Below, in pieces: positions 25,808 through 35,477 of a stretch of 64,000 bases of DNA. Source of the DNA: Lysobacter arenosi (lineage in GTDB: Bacteria > Pseudomonadota > Gammaproteobacteria > Xanthomonadales > Xanthomonadaceae); the NCBI RefSeq assembly GCF_016613475.2, contig NZ_CP071517.1, forward strand, positions 682,001 to 746,000, written 5' to 3'. How positions within the stretch are numbered: the stretch's first letter is position 1; each line of letters opens with the position of its first letter. The position numbers were made by a program, and so were the translations under genes. The notes below the pieces were generated by a model. That model saw nothing but the letters and a program-made list of their open reading frames with translations. It ran no database searches and had not been told where the DNA came from.

Positions 25808-26080
25808 ATGCCCAGATACCTGATCGAACGCGCTTTCGCGGCCGACCTCGCCATTCCCGTCAGCGAGGATGGGGCCAGGGATTGCGCGCGGATAGCCAGC
25901 ATCAATGGCGACAGTGGCGTGAGCTGGCTGCACTCCTACGTGAGTGCCGATCGGCGCAGGACGTTCTGCATCTACGACGCGCCGTCGCCGGAGGCGATCC
26001 GGCAGGCGGCGCGCCGCAACGGCCTGCCGGTGGCCAGCATCATCGAGATCTCCGACCTTTCACCGTTCTTCTACTTCTGA
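25808..26080 (+). CDS. DUF4242-like small protein
   Basis: 90 residues with a Shine-Dalgarno-like GAGGA upstream. MPRYLIERAF, the central GVSWLHSYVSADRRRTFCIYDAPSPEAIRQAA and the ending ISDLSPFFYF match the ferredoxin-like DUF4242 family as I recall it. Function is unknown; such proteins are small, soluble and often found near regulators. Confidence 0.8.
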   Translation: MPRYLIERAFAADLAIPVSEDGARDCARIASINGDSGVSWLHSYVSADRRRTFCIYDAPSPEAIRQAARRNGLPVASIIEISDLSPFFYF

Positions 26081-26179
26081 ATGCGCGTGTGCCTTGCAGG
26101 CGCGCTGTTCGACCGGGAGCGCTGCCCCCATTCGTTTCCTTGGGGGATAATCGGGTAGCGATACCCCGGAGCCGGCACG

Positions 26180-28813
26180 GTGGAGCTGATCGAGCGAGGC
26201 CACGCACTGCATTTGTTGCAAGGTGCACTTGATGTCGCCGGCCAGGGTGCCGGCCGCACGGCGCTGGTCTGCGGCGAAGCCGGGATCGGCAAGACCTCGC
26301 TGCTGACGCAGCTGGTCGGAGGCAACGGCGTCGGTCGTGTGCTGTGGGGTGGCTGCGAAGCCTTGTTCTCGCCGCGTCCGTTGGGGCCGCTGTACGACAT
26401 GGCCAGCGCGATGGGCAGCAAGTTGCAGGCGCTGCTGGGCAGGGAGGGGCACCGGACGGAGTTGTTCAGCTGCTTCCTGTCGGAGTTGCAGGAGTCGAGC
26501 GATCCCACCATCGTCGTGCTCGAGGACCTGCACTGGGCCGACGCGGCGACACTGGACCTGGTCAAGTTCCTGGCGCGGCGCATCCAGCGCGTTCGCGCGC
26601 TGCTGGTGCTGACCTATCGCGACGACGAGCTCGGCGACCGCCATCCGCTGCAGCTGGTGCTGGGCGACCTGCCGGCGGATGCCGTGGTTCGCGTGCCGTT
26701 GCTGCCGCTGTCGGAGGCCGGCGTGGCAGAACTGGCGCGACAGTCGAGCCATTCCGCCGAAGGCATCTACGCCACGACCGGCGGCAATCCCTTCTTCGTC
26801 ACCGAAGCGCTGCGCGCCGAAGGGTTGCCCGTGTCGGTTCGCGATGCCGTGCTCGCGCGCGCAGCCCGGCAACCGCCCGCCGTGCGCGCGCTGCTCGACC
26901 TGGCGGCGATTGTTCCCGCGCGCATCGAGATCGAGATCGTCGAGGCAGTGCTGGCGCCGGCGCCTGAGGACATAGCGGCGGCGCTCGCGTCGGGCCTGCT
27001 GATCGCGGACGGCCGCACCTACGCATTCCGCCACGAGCTGGCGCGCATCGCTGTCGAGCAGGCACTGCCGGCGCCGATGGCAGCGGCATTGCATGCCAGG
27101 GTGCTGGCCTTCCTCGAACAGCGCGGTCAGGGTGTGGCGATGTCACGCCTGGTGCATCACGCCTCCGGCGCCGGCGATGCGCAGGCGGTGCTCAAGTACG
27201 CGCTGCAGGCTGGAAACGAGGCCGCCGCGCACGGCGCGCACTGCGAGGCGGCCGCGCTCTACGGAACCGCCCTCGTGCATGCCGACACGCTTGCGCCCGC
27301 CGACCATGCGCAGCTGCTCGGGGACCTGTCGTACCAGTGCTACCTCGTCGAACAGAACGACGACGCCATTGCCACGCGGCTCGAAGCGTTGGCGATCTGG
27401 CGCGAGCTGGGCGACGTCAGCCAGGAGGGGCGAGCCTTGCGCTGGTTGTCGCGGCTGAACTGGTTCGGCGGCCGTCGCCAGCAGGCGGAGGACTACGCCA
27501 ATCAGGCGGTGAACCTGCTGCGCGACCTGCGCGACGACGAAGCCTACGCATGGGCACTGAGCAATCGCTCGCAGCTGTACATGCTGTCCGGACACACGGC
27601 CGAATCGGTGGAGTGGGGCACGCGTGCAATCGAACTGGCCACCAGGATCGGAAGCAACGAGGTGCTCGCGCACGCACTCAACAACGTCGGCACGGCGCGC
27701 TATGCCGAGGGCGAGGAGATCGGCAAGGCGATGGTCGAACAGAGCCTGCGGATCTCGCTGGCCAACGACTACGAGGAGCACGTCGCGCGCAGTTACGTCA
27801 ATCTCATCAGCACGGCAGTGAAGTTGCGCGATTACGCCCAAGCCCTCCGCCAGATCGAGGATTCCGCCGCCTACTTCGCCCCGCGCGACCTGGATTCGTG
27901 GACGAACTACATCCGCTCCTGGCAGGCACGGCTCGACTTCGAGCGCGGCAACTGGGACGCCGCCGCCAGCGAAGCCCTGCGCCTGGTCCGTGCGCGTGGC
28001 GTGGCGCCGATCACGCGCATCTGCGCCCTGGCGGTGCTGGCGCGCCTGCGCCAGCGTCGCGGCGATCCGGGCGCGCGTGAACTGCTGGAAGAGGCCACGG
28101 TGTTGTCACGGCAATCGGGCGAACTGCAGCGGCTGGCGCCGGTCGCCGCGGCGCATGCCGAGGAAGCGTGGCTGCGCAATGACGGTGCAGGTGTCGACGA
28201 GCTGGTGGTCCTGGCCCATGCCATGGCCGAGCAGCGCGGCGACGAACGTTCGTTGGGCGAGTTGCGTTACTGGTGCCTGAGACTGGGTGTTGCCGAAGGT
28301 GGACCCGACGGTGCCGAGGCGCCTTACGCGCTGCAGATCGGCGGCCACTGGAAAGAGGCCGCCTCGGCCTGGGCGCAGTTGGGATGCCCCTACGAACAGG
28401 CGCTGGCGTTGCTTGAGGGCGACGAACCGGCGATGCGCGAGGCGCTGGCGCTGCTCGAAGGACTCGGCGCTGCCGCGGCGGCCAGTCGATGCCGCGAGCA
28501 CATGCGCGAAGCCGGCGTCCGCGGCCTCGCCCGCGGACCGCGCGCCACGACCAGCGCCAACCCGGCCGGACTGACCGCGCGCGAGTTGCAGATCCTCGGC
28601 TTGCTTGCCGACGGCCTGAGCAATGCCGACATCGCCCGGCGACTGGTGCGCTCGGAGAAGACCGTCGACCACCACATCTCGGCCATCCTGCGCAAACTCG
28701 ACGTGCGCTCGCGCAGCGAGGCGGTGGCGGTGGCGCGGCGCACGGGCGTGCTCGCGACGGAAGGCGTGGGCGAGCGCCGACGCAGTGACCGGCGCCGCTC
28801 AGATGGCAGGTGA
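26180..28813 (+). CDS. LAL/MalT-type LuxR transcriptional regulator with AAA-like ATPase and TPR-like region
   Basis: 877 residues, GTG start. Walker A GEAGIGKTS near residue 35 and Walker B IVVLEDLHWAD near 115 define an STAND-type NTPase. About 330-720 is helical-repeat (TPR-like) sequence. A C-terminal LuxR HTH lies at about 795-855 (LTARELQILGLLADGLSNADIARRL). Proteins of this size are ATP-dependent activators that respond to a small-molecule inducer. It converges with the efflux operon, overlapping the DUF2955 gene by 15 bases, so that operon is a possible but unproven target. Confidence 0.88.
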   Translation: MELIERGHALHLLQGALDVAGQGAGRTALVCGEAGIGKTSLLTQLVGGNGVGRVLWGGCEALFSPRPLGPLYDMASAMGSKLQALLGREGHRTELFSCFLSELQESSDPTIVVLEDLHWADAATLDLVKFLARRIQRVRALLVLTYRDDELGDRHPLQLVLGDLPADAVVRVPLLPLSEAGVAELARQSSHSAEGIYATTGGNPFFVTEALRAEGLPVSVRDAVLARAARQPPAVRALLDLAAIVPARIEIEIVEAVLAPAPEDIAAALASGLLIADGRTYAFRHELARIAVEQALPAPMAAALHARVLAFLEQRGQGVAMSRLVHHASGAGDAQAVLKYALQAGNEAAAHGAHCEAAALYGTALVHADTLAPADHAQLLGDLSYQCYLVEQNDDAIATRLEALAIWRELGDVSQEGRALRWLSRLNWFGGRRQQAEDYANQAVNLLRDLRDDEAYAWALSNRSQLYMLSGHTAESVEWGTRAIELATRIGSNEVLAHALNNVGTARYAEGEEIGKAMVEQSLRISLANDYEEHVARSYVNLISTAVKLRDYAQALRQIEDSAAYFAPRDLDSWTNYIRSWQARLDFERGNWDAAASEALRLVRARGVAPITRICALAVLARLRQRRGDPGARELLEEATVLSRQSGELQRLAPVAAAHAEEAWLRNDGAGVDELVVLAHAMAEQRGDERSLGELRYWCLRLGVAEGGPDGAEAPYALQIGGHWKEAASAWAQLGCPYEQALALLEGDEPAMREALALLEGLGAAAAASRCREHMREAGVRGLARGPRATTSANPAGLTARELQILGLLADGLSNADIARRLVRSEKTVDHHISAILRKLDVRSRSEAVAVARRTGVLATEGVGERRRSDRRRSDGR

Positions 28814-29842
28814 GGTCATCGGTGGACTGGTCCGGCGACGACCGCGGCCTTCGCGCAACCATTCCAGTGCGACGATCGCGCCCCAGGCGTAGAGCGTGAC
28901 CAGCACGAACAGCGTGAAGCGCGCCAGGAACTCGCGATAGACGTCATCGCCGGTGCTGTCCTGCACGGCGGGGCCGACCAGGATCAGCATCGTCACGAAC
29001 ACGTTGACCCAGAACGAGGGCGGGTGGCGGTTGGCGACAACGCCATAAAGGCGGCTGCCGATGTGGATCCCGAACAGCAGCATCCACAGGAAGAACATCC
29101 ACAGGTTCGGCAGGAGCTTGAGTGCGAACCAGAACGCCATCGCGTAGATGCCGGCCAGGAACGTCGATCCGATCAGTTCGCGCCCGGCCGCACGCGCGCT
29201 CATGGTCGAGCCCTGTTGGGCCAGCATCACCGACTTCATGATCGTTGGCATGTACATGCCCGGATTGGTGAAGGCCAGCATCACTGGCGGCAGCACAATC
29301 AGGACGGTACGCAGCGCGAGCCACGCCGCGCGCTCGTTGCCATCGGGGGCCGGCTTGGCCGCAGGCGAGGTGGGAGCCGGCTCCGGAAACAGTGGCTGCA
29401 CCAGCCACTGGCAGAGAACCGTCACGGCGATGCCGACGAGCAGCGCGTTGACCACCGCGCTTGCCAGCGCGAAGTCCATCAGTCCCGCGGCCGGGATCAT
29501 GGTCAGGCCGACAGCGAGCAACGTGCCGACCAGCCCCTTGCCCTTGCCGACACTGAGGTAGGTGCTGACGTAGAGACCCGCGGCGATCATCATCACCGCC
29601 GACACCGGGTAGTTGCGCAGCAACGGGTTCAGCACCAGGCCGATGCCGAGGGTGACGGCGACCAGCAGCAGCAACATGAAAAGGGCTTTTGGCCCCGGCG
29701 GTGGCGCCGGCGTGGCGGTCAGCAGCACCGCGAACAGCGGCGCCATGAACGGCAACGGCATCGCCAGGCCGTAAGCGAGTGCGACCGACAGCGCCACCAC
29801 GGAGGCGAGCCGGAACGTACGCCTGGCGGCAGGCGCGATCAT
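28799..29842 (-). CDS. DUF2955 (FUSC-like) inner-membrane protein
   Basis: 347 residues with about 10 hydrophobic segments in two halves separated by a polar loop (around 155-170, EPAPTSPAAKPAPDG). The pattern matches DUF2955, a relative of the FUSC/aromatic-acid exporter proteins. It starts 14 bases after the HlyD stop. With HlyD and the NodT-type channel it would form a tripartite efflux pump in which this protein is the inner-membrane part. The substrate is unknown. Confidence 0.85.
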   Translation of the reverse strand: MIAPAARRTFRLASVVALSVALAYGLAMPLPFMAPLFAVLLTATPAPPPGPKALFMLLLLVAVTLGIGLVLNPLLRNYPVSAVMMIAAGLYVSTYLSVGKGKGLVGTLLAVGLTMIPAAGLMDFALASAVVNALLVGIAVTVLCQWLVQPLFPEPAPTSPAAKPAPDGNERAAWLALRTVLIVLPPVMLAFTNPGMYMPTIMKSVMLAQQGSTMSARAAGRELIGSTFLAGIYAMAFWFALKLLPNLWMFFLWMLLFGIHIGSRLYGVVANRHPPSFWVNVFVTMLILVGPAVQDSTGDDVYREFLARFTLFVLVTLYAWGAIVALEWLREGRGRRRTSPPMTSPAI

Positions 29843-29856
29843 TGCGTCAGGTCCGG

Positions 29857-31002
29857 TCAGTACGCATAGGTGAGCCAGCTGGCGACGCGGATGTAGATCT
29901 TGCCGAGCAGTTTCAGCACGCCGGCGCCTTCGCCATAGGCGATCACCGAAGCCTGGCCGCCGATGCGCAGCCTGGCGCGGTCTTCCGGGTCCAGTCCGGG
30001 ATCGATGCCGATGATCACCGGGAAGCGTTGCGACTGCCGCAGCCAGTCGCGATCGTTGTCGACCGACGGCAGGTTGCCGGCGCTCGGCGTGCGGCCGGCG
30101 CTGACGCCCAGGCCGACGCTGCGCACCTTGCCCTTGAACACATGCCCGGGCAGCACGTCGAAGACGATGTCGACCGGCGTGCCGACCTTCATGTGGCCGA
30201 GGTTGTTCTCGGTGTATTCGGCACTGATCCAGATGTCGCGCACGCCGATCAGCGTGAGCACCGGGCTGCCCGTTCCGGCGAACTGGCCGACCTCGGTGCG
30301 CAGGTCGGTGATGACGCCGTCGGTGGAGGCCTGGACGACCGTGTTGGACATGTCCAGCTCGGCCTTGTCGACGGCGGTCAGGGCTGTCGCCAGCAACGTG
30401 TTCTGCTCGATGTCGTCGCCACCCATCGACTCGATGGCGCGACGGATGTCGGCCTGCGCGGCCACGACCATGGCCTTGGCCTGTTCCAGGCTGGCGTCGG
30501 CGATTTCCTGGCGACGCACGGAGATGGTGCCCGGGTCGGTTTCGCGCAGCCGGCGCAGGCGCGATGCGTCTTGCCGTGCCTTCACTTCGTTGGCGCGTGC
30601 CGCTTCGAGGTTGGCCCGCGCTGCATCGACGGTGGCGCCGCCGGCACCGACCTGCTTGCGCGCGTTCTCCAGATCCGAGCGCGCCTTGGCCAGCGCGATC
30701 CGGTACTGCGACTGGTCGATCTCGAACAACGTCTGCCCGTATTTCACGGTCTGGTTGTTGGCGACTGCCACCTTGGTCACTTCACCGGCCACTTTTGGCG
30801 CGACACCAACGATGTAGCCTTCGATCCGCGCCTGCGAGGTGTAGGGCGTGAAGCGGTCGGCGAACAGGTACAGCAGCAGGGTCAGCACGATGGCGGCTAC
30901 GACCCAGCGCCCGCCTTTGCGCACGGTCTTGCCGGCCTGGTCCTCGCCTGCGGGCGCTGGCGCGGCGCCGGCTGCCTTCTTGTCGTCGTTGCCTGCGCTC
31001 AT
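29857..31002 (-). CDS. HlyD/EmrA-family periplasmic adaptor
   Basis: 381 residues. A single N-terminal membrane segment (about 32-50, WVVAAIVLTLLLYLFADRF), then the biotinyl-lipoyl-like domain (ARIEGYIVGVAPKVAGEVTKV), a long coiled coil (about 90-190) and the barrel region (VRDIWISAEYTENNLGHMKVG). It bridges the inner-membrane protein to the outer-membrane channel. Its ATG overlaps the stop of the NodT gene by 4 bases, showing translational coupling. Confidence 0.92.
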   Translation of the reverse strand: MSAGNDDKKAAGAAPAPAGEDQAGKTVRKGGRWVVAAIVLTLLLYLFADRFTPYTSQARIEGYIVGVAPKVAGEVTKVAVANNQTVKYGQTLFEIDQSQYRIALAKARSDLENARKQVGAGGATVDAARANLEAARANEVKARQDASRLRRLRETDPGTISVRRQEIADASLEQAKAMVVAAQADIRRAIESMGGDDIEQNTLLATALTAVDKAELDMSNTVVQASTDGVITDLRTEVGQFAGTGSPVLTLIGVRDIWISAEYTENNLGHMKVGTPVDIVFDVLPGHVFKGKVRSVGLGVSAGRTPSAGNLPSVDNDRDWLRQSQRFPVIIGIDPGLDPEDRARLRIGGQASVIAYGEGAGVLKLLGKIYIRVASWLTYAY

Positions 31003-32597
31003 TTCGGATTCCCGTTATCGCTGTCGCTGGCCGGCCCCTCGGGGCGGGCAGGGAGGGGCGCCTCCAGCAGGCCGCCCCAGTTGGTCCTGGTCTTCATGGT
31101 GTCGCGCGTGGCTTCCGGCAGCAGCTCCTGCGCCGGCATCTCGGTCCAGCCGCCGCCCGCGGCCTTGTACAAAGTGATGACCGCGCTGATGTGCGCGCTG
31201 TTGTTGAGCAGTTCGCGTTCGGTCTGGGTGAACATCACACGCTGCGCATCGAGAACGCGTTCGAAATCGGCATAGCCTTCCTGGTACTGGGAGTTGGCAA
31301 GCTCCAGCGAGCGTTCCGCCGCTCGTGCGGCACCGCCCAGGGGCGCCTTCTGCTCGGCGGTCTTGACCACGGTGATGGCGGCATCGTCCATTTCGCGCGC
31401 CGCCAGCAGCGCCGTGCTCTGGAACAGTTCAATGGTCTGTTGCAGTCGGGCGTCCTGCAGGCGCACGTTGCTGGCGATGCGGCCGTAGTCGAGGATGTTC
31501 CAGGTGATGGCAGGGCCTGCTGCGATGCTGCGGACCTGCGGGCTGCCGCCCAGTGAGGTGGTCGACCAGCCAACGCTGCCAAGCAGGGTGATCGCCGGGA
31601 AGTAGTCGGCCTTGGCGATGCCGATTTGCGCCGATTGCGCTGCAACCTGCCAAGCCGCCGTGCGCAGGTCGCGCCGGCGCAGCAGCAGGTTGGCGGGCAG
31701 CTCGCGCAGCACGGCGCCGTCGACGATCGGCAGCGGGCGCGCCACCATATCCAGTTCGGGGACGTCGCCAGGCTTGCGGCCGAGCACGGCGGCGAGCGCG
31801 TTGCGTACGCGCACGAGCTGGCCTTCGAGATCCGGGATGGTCGCCAGCGTGCCCAGGTACTGCGCCTTGGCTTGTTGCAGGTCGAGTTCCGATTCCTGTC
31901 CGCTGCTGAACAACTGCTCGGTGATCTCCAGGCTGCGCTTCTGGATCGCGGTGTTCTTGCGGGCGATGTCGATCCTGAGCAGCGTCGTGCGGTAGGCGAA
32001 GTAGAGATCGGCGACCTGCGCGGCCAGCAACACCTGCACGTCCTGCTGGTTGGTGACCGAGGCGAAGAACCCGGCTTCGGCCGATTCGATGCCGCGGCGG
32101 AAGCGTCCCCAGAAATCCAGTTCCCAGGCCAGGTCGAAGCCGTCGCTGTAGGCACCGTAGTTGTCGTGGACGTCGGGACCCGCGCCGCCGCTGCTGCGAC
32201 TGTCGATGTAGGTCGCCGAGCCTTTGAGCTGCTGCAATTGCGGGTACAGGTTGGCGCTGGCGATGCCCAGGACTGCGCGGCTTTCCATGATCCGCAGTCC
32301 GGCGATGCGCAGCGATGGATTTTCCTTTCGCGCGGTATCGACCAGCGAGTTCAGCACCGGATCGTTGAAGGCATGCCACCAGAACTGCAGGTCGAGATCG
32401 CGCTGCTGCCCCGGGCCGACCGCCTGGCCGTACAGGTTGGTCTGCCATTCGTTGAGCCAGGCGATGTCGGGCTCTTCGTAGTCGGGTCCCAGCGTGGTGC
32501 AGGCGCCAATCAGCAGGCCCGAGGCCAGGACTGCGGCGCCGGCAAGGTGCCGCGCCGCACGTGTGCTCCTGGTGGCCCGCATGATGGCCCGCATCAT
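30999..32597 (-). CDS. NodT-family outer-membrane efflux lipoprotein
   Basis: 532 residues from ATG 32597 (start uncertain among clustered ATGs at 32597, 32594 and 32582; AGGAG lies about 11 bases before the first). A lipobox ending in GAC is followed by TTLGPDYEEPD, the usual start of mature NodT proteins. Two TolC-like outer-membrane-efflux repeats follow. It forms the trimeric exit duct for the HlyD/DUF2955 pump. It lies 19 bases after the AI-2E gene in the same operon. Confidence 0.9.
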   Translation of the reverse strand: MMRAIMRATRSTRAARHLAGAAVLASGLLIGACTTLGPDYEEPDIAWLNEWQTNLYGQAVGPGQQRDLDLQFWWHAFNDPVLNSLVDTARKENPSLRIAGLRIMESRAVLGIASANLYPQLQQLKGSATYIDSRSSGGAGPDVHDNYGAYSDGFDLAWELDFWGRFRRGIESAEAGFFASVTNQQDVQVLLAAQVADLYFAYRTTLLRIDIARKNTAIQKRSLEITEQLFSSGQESELDLQQAKAQYLGTLATIPDLEGQLVRVRNALAAVLGRKPGDVPELDMVARPLPIVDGAVLRELPANLLLRRRDLRTAAWQVAAQSAQIGIAKADYFPAITLLGSVGWSTTSLGGSPQVRSIAAGPAITWNILDYGRIASNVRLQDARLQQTIELFQSTALLAAREMDDAAITVVKTAEQKAPLGGAARAAERSLELANSQYQEGYADFERVLDAQRVMFTQTERELLNNSAHISAVITLYKAAGGGWTEMPAQELLPEATRDTMKTRTNWGGLLEAPLPARPEGPASDSDNGNPK

Positions 32598-32616
32598 TGG
32601 CCGTGCGCTCCTGCGA

Positions 32617-33753
32617 CTAATGGGCGTTGTCCAGATCGACGGAGTCGGCCGTTGCCACCGGCACGATCGGGTCCGGCGCACGCGAATCGACCCATTCCAT
32701 GAACAGCTTGTACGCCACGGCCAGCAACACGGCGCCGACGAACAGGCCAAGGATGCCGCCGGTTACCATGCCGCCGATCGCGCCGATCAGGATGACCAGC
32801 ATCGGTGCATCCACGCCGCGTCCGAGCAGCAGCGGCTTGAGCACGTTGTCGGCCATGCCGGCGATGAGGAAGTAGATGGTGAAGATCACCTTCATCACCG
32901 TCGACGAGCCGTCATCGGCCCACCACAGGTAACCGATCGCTGGCAAGGAGATGATCAGCGCCGGCAACTGCAGGATGCCGAGCAGCATCGTGATCGCCGC
33001 CCAGACTCCGGCCGCAGGTATGCCCGCAAACAGGAAGCCCATGCCCAGCAGCAGCGCCTGGATGAAGGCGACGCCAACCACGCCTGCGGCCACCGAACGT
33101 ACCGTGGCGATGGCGAGCTTCAACAGGCTCTCACCCTCGGCCGGATTGGTAAGCCTCACCAGGATGCGTTCGGCGGCGCGTTTGCTGGCGTCGGCGTAAA
33201 CCATCATCACGCCGGCGACGACTATTGCCGCCAGGAACATCAGGATCGCGCCGGCGGCATTGGCCGCCATCATCAGTGCCTTGCGCAGGTAGCCGCGGAT
33301 GATTTCCGAGTTCTTCTGGATATAGGCCGGCAGGTTGTCGGCCGCCTCGGTCCATGCGGCGTGCAGACGCTCACCGACCAGGGGCCACTGGGCCACCTTG
33401 GGGTTCGGCGCCGGCACCGCGAAGGTGCCTTTCTCGAACGACTGGTGGACCTCGCTGATCTGACTTGCGAACGAACTGCCCAGGATCACCATCGGCACGC
33501 CCAGCAGTAGCAGCAATGCCAGCACAAGTACCGTGGCGGACAAGCCGCGACGGCCGCCCAGTCGGCGCACCAGCCCCTGGTACAGCGGGTAGATGGCGAT
33601 GGCCAGGATCACGCCGAGGATGACCAGGTTCGCGAACGGCGCGAATATGCGCACGCAGACGATCGCCAGGAACGCGATCAGACCGACCTTGATCAGGGTC
33701 TCGGCCAGATCGGCAGTGACGAGCTTGCGCAGCGTTTCTTGATCTACGTTCAC
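32617..33753 (-). CDS. AI-2E/PerM-family transporter
   Basis: 378 residues, GTG start at 33753 with a strong AAGGAGGA ribosome site eight bases upstream. Family features: N-terminal paired membrane helices, a central soluble helical section (about 85-160), and the C-terminal part with LQLPALIISLPAIGYLW, LKPLLLGRG and GAIGGMVTGGILGLFVGAVLLAV. Members export AI-2 or act as ion exchangers; the role here is unknown. It is the first gene of the four-gene efflux operon. Confidence 0.9.
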   Translation of the reverse strand: MNVDQETLRKLVTADLAETLIKVGLIAFLAIVCVRIFAPFANLVILGVILAIAIYPLYQGLVRRLGGRRGLSATVLVLALLLLLGVPMVILGSSFASQISEVHQSFEKGTFAVPAPNPKVAQWPLVGERLHAAWTEAADNLPAYIQKNSEIIRGYLRKALMMAANAAGAILMFLAAIVVAGVMMVYADASKRAAERILVRLTNPAEGESLLKLAIATVRSVAAGVVGVAFIQALLLGMGFLFAGIPAAGVWAAITMLLGILQLPALIISLPAIGYLWWADDGSSTVMKVIFTIYFLIAGMADNVLKPLLLGRGVDAPMLVILIGAIGGMVTGGILGLFVGAVLLAVAYKLFMEWVDSRAPDPIVPVATADSVDLDNAH

Positions 33754-33863
33754 GTGGAAATCCTCCTTGACGTCGGCCGCTCCCTAGCATGGGGTCGGAC
33801 GCCTTTGGTGATGTGGGGGATGGATCCATCCGTCCCCGGTTGATCGCTTGCGCCGGCAGGCCC

Positions 33864-34322
33864 TCAGGTCAGGCGCCGGTAGATCCTGACGACCACCTCT
33901 TCGGCGATCAGCATCACGACGATCACGGTGATCAGCACCAGCAGGCCATGCCAACGTCCATCAAAACGGACGTCGGTTCCGAACGCGAACGAGATCGCTT
34001 CGAGGATCACGAACTTCGAGCCGAACAGGATCAGCCACGCCGAGAACCAGCGCATGAAGGTCATGAAACCGCCCGGGCGCGCCTTGAAGAACGCCGCGAC
34101 GTAGTGCTCGAGGGCAATGGTCAGCTTGAGCAGGATCTGCAGCAGCAGCGCCGCCATCAGCGACACGGTGAACGACTCGATGTGGACCTTGTCGGAGAAC
34201 TCGTCGAAAAGGTTCAGCACCACCAGATCGATGAGGATAGCGCTGTAGTAGCGCACGAACAGCCGCTGCTTGTTCGAGGGAGGCTCGGCCTGCAGCGGCA
34301 TCAAGGTGTCCGCGGTCGTCAT
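33864..34322 (-). CDS. Small inner-membrane protein of unknown function
   Basis: 152 residues, with GGGGAAA before ATG 34322. Three to four hydrophobic segments (IDLVVLNLF, VSLMAALLLQILLKLTI, MRWFSAWLILFGSKFVILE, LLVLITVIVVMLIAEEVVV). I recognise the pattern as a conserved uncharacterised membrane protein but cannot give a family name. It precedes the AI-2E gene by 110 bases on the same strand. Confidence 0.75.
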   Translation of the reverse strand: MTTADTLMPLQAEPPSNKQRLFVRYYSAILIDLVVLNLFDEFSDKVHIESFTVSLMAALLLQILLKLTIALEHYVAAFFKARPGGFMTFMRWFSAWLILFGSKFVILEAISFAFGTDVRFDGRWHGLLVLITVIVVMLIAEEVVVRIYRRLT

Positions 34323-34428
34323 CGATTTCCCCGTGAGTGGTCGTTTGTGACGGGGCGGGCGCCCATTCGCGTAACGATGCCAACGTGGTTGTTAAGGCGG
34401 CGTTAGTCCGAAAGCTCGCCGCAGGCAA

Positions 34429-35388
34429 TCAAGCCGCCAACCTGTGCTCGAAGTACGGCCGTTCGCGGTCATCGAGGATGGCGTACATGGCCGACAGATT
34501 GCTGGGGTCTGGATTGAGCCAGGCGTCGATGTTGCGGCGCTTGATCGGGATGATGCAGCGATCATGGCCAACGGCGGCGATCTCGGCCGGGGGCTCGTCG
34601 GTGATGGCGGCGAAGGAGAGAAGTTCGGCGCCGTGCGAGCCCTTCCACTTCGACCAGACGCAGGCGACCAGCATGTCCTGCTCCGGTTCCGGGCGGAACT
34701 CCAGCACGACGTTCTCCTCCTTTTCGTCCGGTCCCAGTTCGCGATGCTCGACGGCGTGGCGGCTGACGTTCTCGTAGAACGCATTGACCACGACGATGCC
34801 GTGCGTGTGGCCGAACTGCTCCTTCCAGAACCCTTCGAGGTTGTCGCGACGGGCGTTGTAGGTGCCCGGGAAGCGCTGGTCGAAGTTGGCCGGCTTGCCT
34901 TCGGGTCGACACTGGTAGCGCATCGGCTTGATCACGCGCTGGCCGTTCTCCCAGACCATCACCGGCGCGTAATGGCCGGGGAAGATCCGCGAATCGTCGG
35001 CGACCAGCGCGCTGCGATGCAGGTCGGCGAGCTTGCCGCGCGTCCACTCGATCTTGTCGGTGGCGATGCGCTTTTCCTCGAGCGCCTTCTTGGTGGTCTT
35101 GTCGAGCAGGATGCGCTCGGCATCGAACAGGCGCTTGCGCTGCTTGAACAGCTCCTGCTCGTAGCGGCCGGTCTGGGCGCGGTTGAACTCGTCGATCAGC
35201 CCCTTGATCTCGTGCTGCAGGTCGGTGAGCGGCTCGGCGAACGCGGCGTCCATCGCCTTGGGGATCCTGGCCTTGCCGGCATTGCCACGCTCCCAGTACA
35301 GACGGACGAAATCCTGGATGCTGATGGTGGCGCCGAAGACCTTGGCGAACTTCCGGTAGTCGGCCCAGATCTGGGCGGAGTAGCACAT
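34429..35388 (-). CDS. SRAP-domain protein (YedK/HMCES-like)
   Basis: 319 residues. Met1 is followed by catalytic Cys2 (MCYSAQ), and the other SRAP residues are visible: Asn in NARRDN (about 180), Glu in NAFYENVS (about 205) and His in GHDRCIIPI (about 275). SRAP proteins form a thiazolidine crosslink to abasic sites in single-stranded DNA and shield them from breakage. The protein is longer than E. coli YedK because of a charged helical insertion (about 40-130), seen in a subset of the family. Confidence 0.88.
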   Translation of the reverse strand: MCYSAQIWADYRKFAKVFGATISIQDFVRLYWERGNAGKARIPKAMDAAFAEPLTDLQHEIKGLIDEFNRAQTGRYEQELFKQRKRLFDAERILLDKTTKKALEEKRIATDKIEWTRGKLADLHRSALVADDSRIFPGHYAPVMVWENGQRVIKPMRYQCRPEGKPANFDQRFPGTYNARRDNLEGFWKEQFGHTHGIVVVNAFYENVSRHAVEHRELGPDEKEENVVLEFRPEPEQDMLVACVWSKWKGSHGAELLSFAAITDEPPAEIAAVGHDRCIIPIKRRNIDAWLNPDPSNLSAMYAILDDRERPYFEHRLAA

Positions 35389-35477
35389 GGCGGTGGCCCC
35401 TGTTGCCGTGACCTTGGCCGGAATATACCTCCAGTCGCGTGGCGGGCTTGCTTACTCGCGACCTCCGCCTGGGACGC

